From Eretmocerus hayati (lineage: Eukaryota > Arthropoda > Insecta > Hymenoptera > Aphelinidae), in contig CM056744.1 in NCBI GenBank assembly GCA_029851415.1, positions 59,111,797 through 59,175,796 of the forward strand: 64,000 nucleotides of DNA. Reading direction: 5' to 3'. The notes under the pieces were generated by a model. That model saw nothing but the letters and a program-made list of their open reading frames with translations, ran no database searches and was not told the DNA's origin. Position numbers and translations under genes: made by a program. This document shows, in pieces, positions 22,050 through 33,658 of this stretch (within the stretch, counting starts at the first letter, position 1; each line of letters starts with the position of its first letter).

Positions 22050-25000
22050 AGGGTCAAGTGAACTTCAAAGAAGGTGCCGGGTTGATTAGAAGATCATTTG
22101 AAGCCACCACAAGAGATAAATATAATTTTACCATCTGATTTTCGTGTCACTCGAGTATTTTCAAAGTGCTCCGAAGCCTATGCACACTCTGTTCCCATCA
22201 ACTAAACTGAAGATCATACCTATATCGTCTTTTTGTTTTAAGTCTAAGCTTCAGAATAAGCTATTGTGAGCTTCAATTGGACCTTCAGAATTTGAGTAAT
22301 CGCCATTCGCGCACCCTCTGATTTTTCGTGCAAGTAACTGCAGTTTTCCACCATTAAACACCCTTCATTGTTCCATTTTTCATTTTCCGACTCGTGGAAG
22401 TGTTTGAAAAGTTAGATACGAGGGTCATCTGCTCTTTGAATGATCCACAAGGCCATTTCCTGTAATATATTTTTCACTAGTCGGCTCGACTTACAAAAAT
22501 CTCAACTTTGCTCTTTTGGTCCTCGCTTCATTGTGAATGACCTCATCCTAAACGGGTATTGTGAACTTCTTGCGGTATTAGAAGGGTGTAGGTAGGTATT
22601 TTATTGGAAAAAACCCTTAGGGAGTCATTGAAACATGTTTAGACGCGCCCGATGCCTATTTTTGCTCGTGATTCCATTGTATCGGAGACGGCCCAGAATT
22701 TTTCCGCCATTCGATGGCCATCCGTGAAATGGTCTCCCACGGATGATCATCATTGAGTTTGGTTCCTTAGATATAATTCAAGCTCAATTGAAGTCGATTC
22801 GACCCAGTAGTTCCCGAGTTACGCGTACTTTTGCTTACCGCAAAAATTATCGTTCGGATACCCAAATTTCATCGAAATATCTGTGATTAATGTACCTAAG
22901 CCATGTCTAGAACATATAAGCTTGATTGTCCGAGTATCATAGGACTCAAAGCGCCAAACCGGATCTTAAGGGTTGTTTTCTGAAAAAAGGGGAGCGAGTA
23001 TTGAACTCACAATCCCTTGAAATACGGTCGATCTAATCGCGAGTCAGCTTCTCTACACAGTGCATATACTCATGTGCATGATACATATATTCAACATTGA
23101 TCTGGCCTGCAGTTGCTTATCGCTATAGCGTCCAGCCACCTGATTCAATCGGTCAGTCCCACTGTTTCTCCTCCGTTCCTGCATATACGATGGGTATAGT
23201 CTACATAGCCATATATAGACATAGTCACGCAGTTTGGAGAGAGAAAAATTTTTATCGCCTGCAGCTGTGGATCATTTTTCGTCAGTCACAACAAATACTT
23301 TCTCTCTCTCGAGTTGACTTTAATTCTCAATCGTAATTTATTTACATTATTTTTAATCAGATGCTATGTGGGATTGTGAATAGGAAAGCGTGAAAAAGGG
23401 TTCTCTCGATTAGTAAAATTGTGAACTTTCAGCTGCAACATTTTTCAAAACTCCCAATTTCTGAAGCTTTTCCTATCAAATGGTTGTATAGTTCTTGAAA
23501 AAACCTTCAATTCAAGCCTTTACACGTCTAAATCGGGTGAAAATTGACCGAGTTATGGTACTTTTTTGTGTACCTCTATTTACGTACGAGAAACTGTGAT
23601 TTATATAGATTTTCACCTTACTGTGGCCATTTAAAAATTTTTGGGTAGTCGATCAGTTTTATTTCCAGTAGTATGCATTTGAAGAAATATTCATACCAAT
23701 TTTCAATGTAATATCACCAAAATTGTTCGATTTATAGTCGGATACGCGCTTGTTTTTAGCGCCGATGGTGACTTTTTGAGTGAAATTTGGACCACCTAAT
23801 ATTTCGGTGCCAGACTTTTTCTATTCAGGTTTTGGCTTTGATTGTTAGTTTGTCTCCATGATATGATACTACTCGACTCACTTCTTACGATTACATCGGC
23901 AAATTTGAAAAATGAGATGAGAAAACTGAGATCACGCATATGGCTATTTTACGTATCGGAAACCTGTATTTTCCTCTTTCAGATGCTTACATAATGTTTC
24001 TGGTGTTCCTGATGGGGTTTGTAGTTGTTTAGATATTTGACAAAATAGATTCGCAATAACAATGAACGTGTATTAAGGTCATTTGACTGGTGTCAGTGGT
24101 GTAGTGGTCATTTGATGGGTCAAAATACGCGTTTTTTCATGTAATTTGAAGAAAATTTTTCAACATCTCAAACTGAGATTTTCACTTCTCTGAAATTCTT
24201 TCGTGAAGCAATTTGATAGAGACGGGTACTCCCTAGTATTATCTGAGATATCTTGTAGTTAAAAAGGGAGAGAAAAAAAATATGATTTTTTTTGTTGCGT
24301 TTTTTCAACTTATTTCATAAAATTCTGGAGTTGATTTTTATTTTGCATGATTTAACTAGAATTTTGGCCGTTTTCTCGACTTTGGACTAGGTATGGGGTC
24401 AATGACGTTCAAGGAACGTGCCAGGTTAAATAATGATTTTAAGTCATTATAATTTTACCGTTCGATTTTCGCGTCGGCTGAGGACTTTCGGAGTCCTCCG
24501 AAATTTATTTGCTACCGCCCTCATTAATTAAATTGAAGATTCTACCCGTACCATCTTATTGTTTAGTGTCCCAGCTTCAATATAAGCTATTGCGAGCTTC
24601 CCTCCGACCTTTAGATTTTGGGTAATCAACGCTCGCGCACCTTCTGATTTTTCGTGCGAGTAACTGCGATTTTCAACCATTAACCACCCGTAATTATCCC
24701 ATTTTTCATTTTTCGGCTCGTCGAAGTATTTGAAAAGTTAGATACGTAGATCGTCTACCTTTTTGATTATTCACAAGGTAAGTTCCCATTATATTCAATC
24801 TGGCAGGATGAAATCATCCATTTTTCGCTAACCGACCCGAACGACGGAAACTGCATTTTTTTCTCTTCGATCCGACTTCATTGCAAGGTAAACCCATCCA
24901 GGAGGCTATCAAGGTTTCTTCAGAGTAGTTCAGAGGTACCAGTAGGTGAATAACGAGATTCGAATTCATCCCAAGTGTTTACAATAAAGATATTCAACCG

Positions 25001-25210
25001 CGATACTCATTTTTACCGATGCCACTACCGTATCGGACGCAACTCAGGTTTTGTCAACAACTCAACCATTATCGTAAAACTCACTATGCACAGTTATTTG
25101 CCGCGTAGGTTATTTCTTTTTGTACATTTTGAGCTAAATTAAAGTCGATTCCACCCAATGGTTGTTTAGTTATGATCATTTTTGCTCGAGGCGAAAAACC
25201 AAAAATCAGC
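22050..25210 (+). repeat. Diverged direct duplication within element A (22050-22890 and 24395-25210)
   Basis: The two stretches of about 0.8 kb align with many substitutions and indels. Shared landmarks are TAATTTTACC, a TCTTATTG/GTCTTTTTG region, AAGCTATTG(T/C)GAGCTTC and AAGTCGATTC. The spacer (22.9-24.4 kb) is unrelated. Confidence 0.65.
22989..23056 (-). pseudogene. tRNA-like sequence, probably decayed
   Basis: On the minus strand an anticodon-arm-like segment is followed by GTGAGTTCAATACTCGC, which resembles a T arm with a B-box (GTTCAA), and then CCCC and a TTTTTT run like a Pol III terminator. A convincing D arm and paired acceptor stem are missing, so this is a tRNA relic or tRNA-derived SINE fragment at best. 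Confidence 0.25.
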
Positions 25211-25362
25211 CATCTCATAGGCACATCTTACTGACTTCGTATTGATCGACGTTCGCCAAAAAAATGTTTATGTATTACTCGAACAATTCATAGAATAACA
25301 GTGATTTGAGTGTCAGTTCTATCATCTCTTTATATACGCATATAAATTGTATGCGCTCTGGG

Positions 25363-26006
25363 TGGAGATCGATTCGCAGTCTCACGGACAGTACAACAGT
25401 GTGAGTGTCAAACTGCATTGATTTCCAATGGAGACTCCGATGCGTGGTGAGTACGAACGCGTGCTGTATGCATGGCGAGTGGAGATCGATTCGCAGTCTC
25501 ACCGACAGGTTGTTAGTGTGCGTGCGGATTTGCATTGAGAGATCATGCTCGTTGAATGCAGCTGTGCTGTGGCTGGAGATCGATTCGCAGCCTCACCGAC
25601 AGGTTGTTAGTGTGAGTGCGGATTTGTATTAAAAGATCATGCTCGTTGAATGCAGCTATGCTGTGGCTCGAGATCGATTCGCAGCCTCACCGATAGGTTG
25701 TTAGTGTGCGTGCGGCTGTGTATTGAAAGATCATGCTCGGTGAATGCAGCTGTGCTGTGGCTGGAGATCGATTCGCAGCCTCACCGATAGGTTGTTAGTG
25801 TGCGTGCGGCTGTGTATTGAAAGATCATGCTCGGTGAATGCAGCTATACTGTGGCTGGAGATCGATTCGCAGGCTCACCAATAGGTTGATAGTATGTGTG
25901 TTCGATCGCATAGTATGATCTGCAGAGCAAACGTACTGTATGTGCTGTGACTGGAGATCGATTTGCAGGCTCACCGATAGGTTAGTGTGCGTGCGGAACT
26001 ACGAGC
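25363..26006 (+). repeat. 94-bp minisatellite (7 units)
   Basis: TGGAGATCGATTCGCAG recurs at 25363, 25480, 25574, 25668, 25762, 25856 and 25952 (25668 and 25952 carry substitutions). The central units are exactly 94 bp apart. Each also has TCACCGA(C/T)AGGTTGTTAGTG. Short ORFs on both strands are by-products. Confidence 0.95.
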
Positions 26007-29000
26007 TTGCATCTTGATTCACTCATCTCCTTTGTCTCAGTGATGAAGAATTCGGATTTTGGGTGGAGTTGATTTGGACGTCTTGGGGGTGGGAGTTTTT
26101 GGGTTTTCGTGAGATACTTGTTATTTTCGGTCTATGTGGCGCATACGGTATTACTTTTGGGGCATTATGGAACATTTTGGGGCATTTTGGGTCATTTTTT
26201 TCGTTAACCACTGCTCATCGGATTTAGACGCCGGATGATCCGAGGGTGAGTTTTACATTAATTGGGGTTGGTTTGGGTGTTTCAAAGTGGTGGGGTGGGG
26301 GTAGTTTCTTGAGAAAAAAATGTTCCAACAGCGGAAACTTCACTGTGGGGATACTACTTTCCCGGTATGATCCAATTTTCTAAACTTTTTAAATTTTTGA
26401 ATTGAGAGGGTGGGGGTTGAGAAGGGGTTGAAATCGCCAAATTGGTCTAAATGACTCAAATTCCGTTTGGCATCGATAAATCAGGTTCAATTATCATGGA
26501 AATCAATGTTTCCTATCGTATTTTTTCAGATGAGGTAAAATGGAATGGGGTGGGGTAGAATGGAACTACCTCTAAAATCGATGCACCAATATCACGAACT
26601 TGATATCTACTAGTTTTGACATGTATTTCCCAATTTTCCGTACATATCCCTTAGCTACCAACTGTGTCTCGCCGATTTTTTTCAATCCTGCTTCTGTAAC
26701 TGAAATGTTTCATAGTTCACATATGATGAAAACTTTCGACGGATTTTTTCTGTTCAGCTCGTATGCGCGTAACTTAGTTCTCATCTCCACCTCCATTTAC
26801 TATGGTCATCACGTACTCTTATCCCTTTTATCTCCAATTGTATTGCTTTGGAAGCTTATTCTTATGTTTACATCACGACAGTGCCAATGGAGAATAGAAA
26901 TTGGGAGAAAATTCATGCGCTGCGTTCATTGGCAGCGCTGAAAATATTCGAGTATCTTGACGTGGAGAAAATTTAATCACTCTGGGAGTGCACTGTGCTA
27001 ACGAAATAGATCACGCATAACTTAAAGTCTGGATAAGTACTCGCATTCATTCGCTCTTCTTCAGTGTGACCGAACTTAGTGAAACGAATCCGCGCCACGA
27101 AATATGGAAAGTCTCCAGAGGAATATTTCAAAAACACACCTCGCCGTGGAGTAATCCTGAAAAGGAATTGTTCCAGGGGAACGCATCCAAAACGGTCCAC
27201 CGCATCATTCTCTCGTGGTTCAATACGTATTCAAAATTATCTCAAAAGTGAGCCGTGGATCAAGTGAAGGTTGAGCAAAGTACTACTTCTCACATTTCAT
27301 GATCGAGAGAAGAACAAATACGAGGTCCGTGAGGCAAACGCAACCGGTACAGACAGATGAGCATGGATGATTCGCTTCTCCGAGTCAACTCGGGCTGCTC
27401 TTTGGAGCAACCCCATCAATGCGTATGCTCGTCATTCTTTTCCGAATCAAAGTATGTATATTCCTACGCTCCATTATTTCATTTCTGACTTATAATCTCT
27501 CAAGCCCAAAAATTTCAAACGATCGGTCCTGTTTCTGGATAGGATATGGATAAGGGAAAGACTTGTTTGCATTCAGCGTATTGCCTCTCGTCATCCTCTT
27601 CTCGTGAATTTGGAAGGAAGGACTCGGCTGAGATATGCTTCATTTTGTTCGAAACAGCAAAATATGCTGGGTATCCGATTGTCCCCTCTTAATTCCTGCT
27701 GTCTGCGTGATAGAGCAGGTGTATTGAGGATTTTGAGATGGCCACCGTCGGGATAGATTGAGTTCGGTGTCACGTTGGATCCAATGAAATCATGCCTCCT
27801 AAATCACTGTGGTCTCTCATCTCATCCCATTTGCATTCGCATTCTTCTAATGTTTACCAGTCTGCAGTGAAGTACAATCATTGACTGTTGTCCGAGAATC
27901 TCCAGTGAACTTGGATTCTCATTGTCTATGCTTTTTCTCCATGAGCGAACTGCAAATCTTGATCATTCGCAAGAACTGTAAATGAAATATGTTTCTCGAT
28001 CTTCCTCCACAACCTACTCCTAGTTTGATCAAGCTCTTGATCTTTGACCAAGTTTTATATCTTGAACTTTTCTTCTGGTGCTTCAGTCCCACTTTCTCGC
28101 CGATAACAGGTGTCCTCTTGCTTTGGACTTTTTTTTTTTTTTTTTTTGGACAAACCCGTGAAGCCTTCTTCGTAGAATCGCAATGGTTGACGAGAGGAAT
28201 TCTCTGAACTGATTCGATCTGAATCTTTTTGAGCCCATGATTCACTTCAGTGCTTGGGCAACGAACACTTTTTCCGTAGTAAAAGAATGCTTGTTGTTGA
28301 ACATTGCGTTTTTTCCCTGGTATTCCCCTTTTTTCTTCTTTTTTTCCTTGTTTGTGTCGGATTGTTGAAGCAAACTTTTCGTATATTGGACTGTTGGGAG
28401 ACTGGGAGAGGATAGAACCTTTCATATGAAACCCCTGAGCTTCTGAGGGCATCATTTGGAGCTTCATCTCGACACCTTGATGTAGCTATAGCAAATAAAT
28501 TTCTACCCTCTGCGAGACCAGTAGGGTCCACTTACTATGAATCATTCGACGACGCGCGGATTGCCCCACGTTCACCATATTACTGGCTTAGATTGGCACT
28601 CCTGACTCCGTGCTCTATGATTTTAATTCGACGCTCTTGTATCACTTGCGAATGAATACGCGCATTCTCCAGTGACTCGCTGATTTGATGAAATACGATT
28701 CTTTTCTGGATTTCACTCTTAGTAACGCAATTCTAGATCAAAGATTCAAAGCAAGTTACATCAATTTTCGTCATATCCAATCGTTTGATTCGATAATCGT
28801 GATTCTTAATATATATTTGAATAAGCCTCTGCTCGACATTATTCGTTACGAAATGCAGGGTTCGTCAATACTATTGCTCTGGAGACTGTTCCTATTTTTC
28901 CGCGGCGAAGTACATTCATTGGCCGCGCAAAAAAAATTGAATGTGCATCTATTGTTCTGAAGTACTGCTCTTACTGCGGCTCGTATAACACGTTTACATG

Positions 29001-29263
29001 GACAATGGATTCCTAGATGAAGTTTATCACGTCTGCAATGCTTGGATTCTTGAATATATCTGATGATATTATCAAAATAACTCACCTTCGGGTGAATTTT
29101 GACAACTAAGATATATTTAATTCATCAATATGAATACGTGGTTACGCTTACTTAGATAATGGAATAATTCCAACCGAATAAAGGTTTCAAATTTGGAGGC
29201 TTCAACCTCGTATGTGATATCTCCTTCAATGTTTACTTAATTATTTATATAATGAACTTAAAA
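26007..29263. other. Element A, noncoding part
   Basis: No gene is supported. A minus-strand frame 28467-27919 (182 aa) is very lysine-rich, runs through a poly-A tract (T19 on the plus strand near 28128) and has no recognisable domain. It may be a chance ORF or a relic. Other frames are short. Confidence 0.45.
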
Positions 29264-29846
29264 TGTGGGTTCCAAGCATGGAATTCTGAGTTCAGGAGAT
29301 TTGAATCCGCTTAATGAATTTCATCATTCGTGGGTTCCATAGTGGACTTCAACTACTATAATAATATTGGGAGTGCATGAGTTGTAACCTTTCAAACAAT
29401 CTAAAAAATAAGCGCGGGTTCTAACCACATCACTCGCTGGTACGGTGGGCTCCAACCACTCAAAACATTCGGAAAAAAAGAGTGCGTGGGTCCTAACCAC
29501 ATGACGCTCTGGTAAAGTAAATATTAACTACCTTAGAAATTACAAAAAATGCGTGGGTTCTAACCACCCCAGGAACTAAAAGAAGATGCGTGGGTTCTAA
29601 CCACCTCAGGAATTACGAAAAATGCGTGGGTTCTAACCACATATGAAACGCTAAGATGAAGCTAACTAATTCAATTAATTGAATTCCGTATGTGGGTTCT
29701 TACCACGATGAAATTCCAAATTCTCGTGTTTTGAATATTCTATAATTGGAAAAAAATGATGCGTTTTTCATATTCCCAATATCTTTATGATTGTTATAAC
29801 GTAGTTCTACTTAGGCTATTTCTTGAGATGCGTGGGCCCCAGCCAT
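29264..29846 (-). repeat. Array of a conserved 18-bp motif (about 10 copies)
   Basis: TGCGTGGGTTCTAACCAC or a close variant occurs near 29264, 29329, 29412, 29442, 29483, 29550, 29587, 29623, 29691 and 29829. Copies at 29550, 29587 and 29623 are identical and 36-37 bp apart, while the DNA between copies is less conserved. It lies immediately downstream of gag on the element strand. Confidence 0.85.
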
Positions 29847-29874
29847 ATACAAAGTCTACTTCTCAACTAGGTTT

Positions 29875-30425
29875 TCAACCATTGGAATGAGCATTTTCTG
29901 TATTTGGAAAATCAATTAATTTTTCCTGATGCTGTTCATGAGGTACTTGTGAACTCCCTCTCACGATATTCTCCGTACAATGATCATAATCTCCATTGGG
30001 ATTCGAAAAATTTGTCCTATTGCTATTTAGCGGGTTTCCGCCATCTCCCTCTCTATTATCGTGATTTGGGCCGTAATTGTTACTCTGATATCTGTAGTTT
30101 TCTGGATAACTTTGGGTGGCCCAATTGTTATGTAAGTTATTATTGGCATTCTGTGGTGGTCCTAGCACCTGATTCCCACATTACCCCAGTAATCATTTCG
30201 ATTGGGACCGTCATAGCTGTAGACAAAATTTTCATGTCGATTAGTGCCATGATTCCGATCAAAGTTTGTGTTATTACCATGAGAGTTGGGATTTCTATTG
30301 CTATGATTGCTCATACGGCCTTCAGAATGACGGTTGTTGTAGTTACGTTGTGTGTCGTATCTAGAATTGTCTCGCTTGGCATTGTATCTTTCTCCTGACC
30401 TATCAGGTGGGAAGTCGTATTGCAT
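29875..30425 (-). pseudogene. gag: Element A gag, C-terminal N/R/H-rich tail in two frames
   Basis: Two overlapping minus-strand frames, 30425-30162 (87 aa) and 30168-29875 (97 aa), encode asparagine-, arginine- and histidine-rich low-complexity sequence (for example NNYNPNHDNRE-like runs). They follow the zinc-knuckle frame without a gap but in different frames, so at least two frameshifts separate the pieces. The low-complexity composition suits a disordered Gag tail. Confidence 0.5.
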
Positions 30426-30982
30426 TGGAATGTTCGTGCCATCTCTATTTGACGTTTAGGAATGAAGCCCAGTTGTGATGCATCTTCCAAAGAACGGCAT
30501 TCATTCAAATCGTGCCCACGTATGGAACAGTAGTTACAAAATTTTGAATCCCGGATCCTCTTAGAGCAGTCTTCTTCGAAATGTCCTTCCCCGAGACAGT
30601 AATTACATTCGACCCGTATCCGAGATAATCTACTGGCTGAGATTGACGCCATTTTGTTGACGGACGCACCCGTGTGATTGTCATGTCGACTCGTGCTTTG
30701 GTCTGGACGTTGCGCTTGGTCTTGGAATAATTTGCCTGAGTCGATTGCTTCAATCAATGATCGGCAGTTATTGAAATCGTGGCCGTTCTTCTTACAATAT
30801 CTGCAAAATTCGGATTCCCAGTTTTCTGGGCATTCCCGTTCCAAATATCCTTCAACATGATAATGTTCACCATGGTCTGATACTATGGCCCGGTTTACCG
30901 TCACTGATTCGATTGGTGAAGATGTATTTTTAGTAATTTCTTTTATTTTTTGTTCGACCAGCGTATTCACGAGTGCCATCAT
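30311..30982 (-). pseudogene. gag: Element A gag, nucleocapsid region with three CCHC knuckles
   Basis: This 223-codon frame carries CRYCKKNGHDFNNC (residues 60-73), CNYCLGEGHFEEDC (126-139) and CNYCSIRGHDLNEC (149-162), all C-x2-C-x4-H-x4-C knuckles that bind element RNA. Its ATG overlaps the TGA of the capsid frame in an ATGA arrangement (30982-30979). It is therefore either a translationally coupled or frameshifted part of gag, or the result of a frameshift mutation. The C-terminal part leads into the N/R-rich tail in another frame. Retroelement Gag identity is secure. Confidence 0.75.
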
Positions 30983-32793
30983 TTTGTCCCGTTTATGTCA
31001 GGATTACTCATGTTGGAAAATACGGAGCGGGCGCTCGTTTTGTTTTCGAAATTAACTGCTTCTGAAATGGCTTCGCGTAAAGTCTTAGGGTTTGTCGATC
31101 TAACCTGATGTTCCAATGCTCCCGAAAGACCAAAAATGAATTGTTGTAATGCTTCGTTATCCGCGTTGTTTTTGTAAGTTTCTCGCTCCGAGTCTTTAAG
31201 GTTCCGATCCGAGTCGTACACATTGAGCAAACGGTTGTGGAGCGTTTGGACACGCAGCCCGTAGTCTCCTGCACCTTCATGTTCTCTCTGTTGTACTAAT
31301 TTCAATTCTGCCAAAACTCTATCTGCTCCGCCAACTCCACTATATTGGGTAGTCATATCCGACAACAATTTTTCGATCGATGTATATTGCGTTAATCGCG
31401 CAGTGTAACCTTCATCAGCTCTGCCTTGGAGTTTACGAGCCAAGGTTGCCAATATCCACGGCTCCGCGTCTGGGCCGTATTCGTCTACAATGTACCTCAC
31501 GGATTGACAGAAGAAAGCTAACATGTCGGGATTTCCATCGTATGGCATGATATTATTAAGAGCTTGATTCAGAGTGAGTTTGAATTTGGATGTACGACGT
31601 CTATCAACTAGAGCTTGACTTTCCGGATCCTTTGCAGTTAAGCGTTTGACCTTTGCGTTTGTAATTGACTCACGGTCGCTTTCCCTTGACGATCCTTTAC
31701 CATCGTTCCTTCGAGACTGGTTTAATGAACGAGTACTCTGGTTCGCTTTTTCGATCTGGTTTGAATTGCTTGTCCGATTTTTACCATTCTTTGCGTAATT
31801 CTCGTCGCCGCTACGCCGACTGTAACGTCCGGGGCTGTCGTCGTCCGAAGCATCTGGGTCAGTAGAGGATGAGAACTCCTCCTCGTATTTTATTTTATTC
31901 GAATAACGGTCACGTCTTGATCGTCTCAGACGCCTCGGTTTTTCTGATTCCTGCTCATCATCGCATGAGTCTTCATAATTCTTCCGATTGGCGCGACGCA
32001 TATGTCCGCGAGATCGACGATTGGATCGATATCCGTTCGGCGAGTATTCGTGCGTATCACGTGGCTTCTCGTTGTCAACTCGATAATTTGGCTGGTCACA
32101 ATTCTTCATCATGTTAGTATGAGAGTTCATTTTATTGTCGTTCAACTCAGTGTCAAGATTGTTATGTATCTGACGATCAGAGTGACTAGCGAATCCAGCA
32201 TCCATACTAATGAGTAGGGGGCTTTTCGGATTCTGTTCTCTCTTTTCATCATTGAACCAATTTTCGCTCAGCTCGGTGTCAGGTCCCTTGTAGGTCCGAC
32301 GAGCCGAGTGGCTAGTGAGTACTGCGTCCTTACTATTCAGTCGGCGGCAGAAACTCTGGTTCTGTGAAGAACGACCTACTCGAATGTTTCCACTCGTCAC
32401 CCGCGGATGCGAGTTTTCACTATTGACATTAACGAGAGGCCACGGGTCTGTTTCAGCCATTACATATTCGTTTTCCGGAGTTGAGCGATCAATCCAGTTG
32501 TCAGTAACTCGTTCCGTCATTCGAGCACCTCGGTTTAAAGACCCGGCTGGATGAACCAGTTGCTCTAAGCGCGTCGATTCCGCATTCATGCGTGCTTCCC
32601 CGAAATTCGCATAGTTTTGGTTATGTATCTCTTCGTCGCCCCTTGGCAATTTGGGTCTCGCACCGGTCGCTATTTGCGAATTTTCGAGATAATCCCTTAG
32701 GCTTTCTATCAAGGTCACTTTATTATCCGAAAAATATGCCGGGTCAGTTGCAAGCACTCTGTTTAGATCGCGAATCGCGAATTCCGCGTGCAT
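30979..32793 (-). CDS. gag: Element A gag, matrix-like and capsid region
   Basis: This 604-codon frame has a charged, disordered N-terminal half. The half includes an R/S/D/E-rich stretch (about residues 255-400) and an internal repeat around two SHS-R-DTEL motifs. It is followed from about residue 400 by a helical capsid-like domain (YDGNPDMLAFFCQSVRY onward), the type of fold that assembles retrotransposon particles. Upstream, Gag-like sequence in another frame begins near 33052 (MARGRKFSNQ), with a frame change near 32815, so the ATG at 32793 is probably internal. The stop TGA overlaps the next frame. No protease or RT follows. Confidence 0.7.
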   Translation of the reverse strand: MHAEFAIRDLNRVLATDPAYFSDNKVTLIESLRDYLENSQIATGARPKLPRGDEEIHNQNYANFGEARMNAESTRLEQLVHPAGSLNRGARMTERVTDNWIDRSTPENEYVMAETDPWPLVNVNSENSHPRVTSGNIRVGRSSQNQSFCRRLNSKDAVLTSHSARRTYKGPDTELSENWFNDEKREQNPKSPLLISMDAGFASHSDRQIHNNLDTELNDNKMNSHTNMMKNCDQPNYRVDNEKPRDTHEYSPNGYRSNRRSRGHMRRANRKNYEDSCDDEQESEKPRRLRRSRRDRYSNKIKYEEEFSSSTDPDASDDDSPGRYSRRSGDENYAKNGKNRTSNSNQIEKANQSTRSLNQSRRNDGKGSSRESDRESITNAKVKRLTAKDPESQALVDRRRTSKFKLTLNQALNNIMPYDGNPDMLAFFCQSVRYIVDEYGPDAEPWILATLARKLQGRADEGYTARLTQYTSIEKLLSDMTTQYSGVGGADRVLAELKLVQQREHEGAGDYGLRVQTLHNRLLNVYDSDRNLKDSERETYKNNADNEALQQFIFGLSGALEHQVRSTNPKTLREAISEAVNFENKTSARSVFSNMSNPDINGTK

Positions 32794-33658
32794 CCCCCTG
32801 GCTGCTCTAAACCGATATCCGCAGTCATGAGCGCTACATAGGTATCACGAGCCGTCATATCACCTCCTTGCATTCTACCGAGATATTCTGATTCCAGCTG
32901 ACCGATATTCTCGAATTCGGTGTCGTTTTGGGTTTCGTCTCTTCCTACAGCTCCCTCTTGCTCCTCGGGAACTTGGTTAACCGCGATTTGTTCGGAATTA
33001 TTCTCCGTAGTCTCGGAGTTTGATTCGAGAATTTGCGCCCTCTTGCCATGATCCTGGTATACGGTAAAAATCTATTTAACTGCACAGTTGACAGTTTTAA
33101 TTTCACAATGCCAAGTATACACAGTTGCGTGACGCGTGAAAAATTATCACACAATTCCAATGGGTCAGTTTCAGCAGGTTGTGACCCGTGAATGAGATGA
33201 AAGTTACTTGAGAAGGGTTTTGATCCGGGGACCACCTCTTCTATTCGGCAATTACGAATTGTAGCTCTTTAGAGCTTAAATTCTTGGGCTTAGGGTTTAA
33301 AATTGAAATAGATGGAATAGTTCAAACCTGTCAGTGCAGTCTTTGGCTTCTAGATGGTTTGAAAAAGAATGAGTCTTTGCCTCGCGACTCTCCTCACGAG
33401 GGACAAAAATTGGGGTAAATAAATTTTCTTACCCGATAGTAGCGAAGACTGCGATGGCGCAAATCCAGATGAACATCCTTCCTGTCTCTTCGTAGTTAGA
33501 AATTCGTCAATGTTGCTCGAATGCTTATGTTTTCAAAAACGCGCCGCGATTCGACCTGGAATCCCTACTCGGAGAAAAAAAATTTTTTGACTGATTCTAT
33601 ACTGCTTGAAAAATAGATCCAAATCCTTGCAGACAGAATCCCAGCGCTGCCACCAGTC
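32794..33658 (-). other. Element A leader and extreme N-terminus of gag
   Basis: On the element strand this holds the untranslated leader (33633 to about 33053) and then a Gag-like frame from about 33052 that breaks near 32815. The ORF 33235-32945 partly represents it. Confidence 0.5.
33634..33655 (-). other. Element A primer-binding site, tRNA-Leu type
   Basis: On the minus strand TGGTGGCAGCGCTGGGATTC begins three bases after the 5' LTR. It matches, with one mismatch, the complement of a tRNA-Leu 3' end ending CCGCTGCCA-CCA as I recall it. Confidence 0.65.

Larger units (their letters stand above)
20560..25362. other. Element A, noncoding part: no pol found
   Basis: Frames on both strands are short and show no RT, RNase H or integrase motif. 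A diverged direct duplication lies here: about 22050-22890 and 24395-25210 share strings such as CGCGCACC(C/T)TCTGATTTTTCG and GAAAAGTTAGATACG. The ORFs at 20163, 21393 and 23097 are taken as chance. Confidence 0.55.

Noticed and set aside
27919..28467. 182-aa lysine-rich minus-strand ORF as a gene
   Set aside because: Its lysine runs come from poly-A tracts, no domain is visible, and the overlapping 28247-28531 frame looks equally plausible.
29904..30398. 164-aa plus-strand hydrophobic ORF
   Set aside because: It is the antisense of the N/R-rich gag tail; complementing AAC/AAT-rich codons yields hydrophobic residues.
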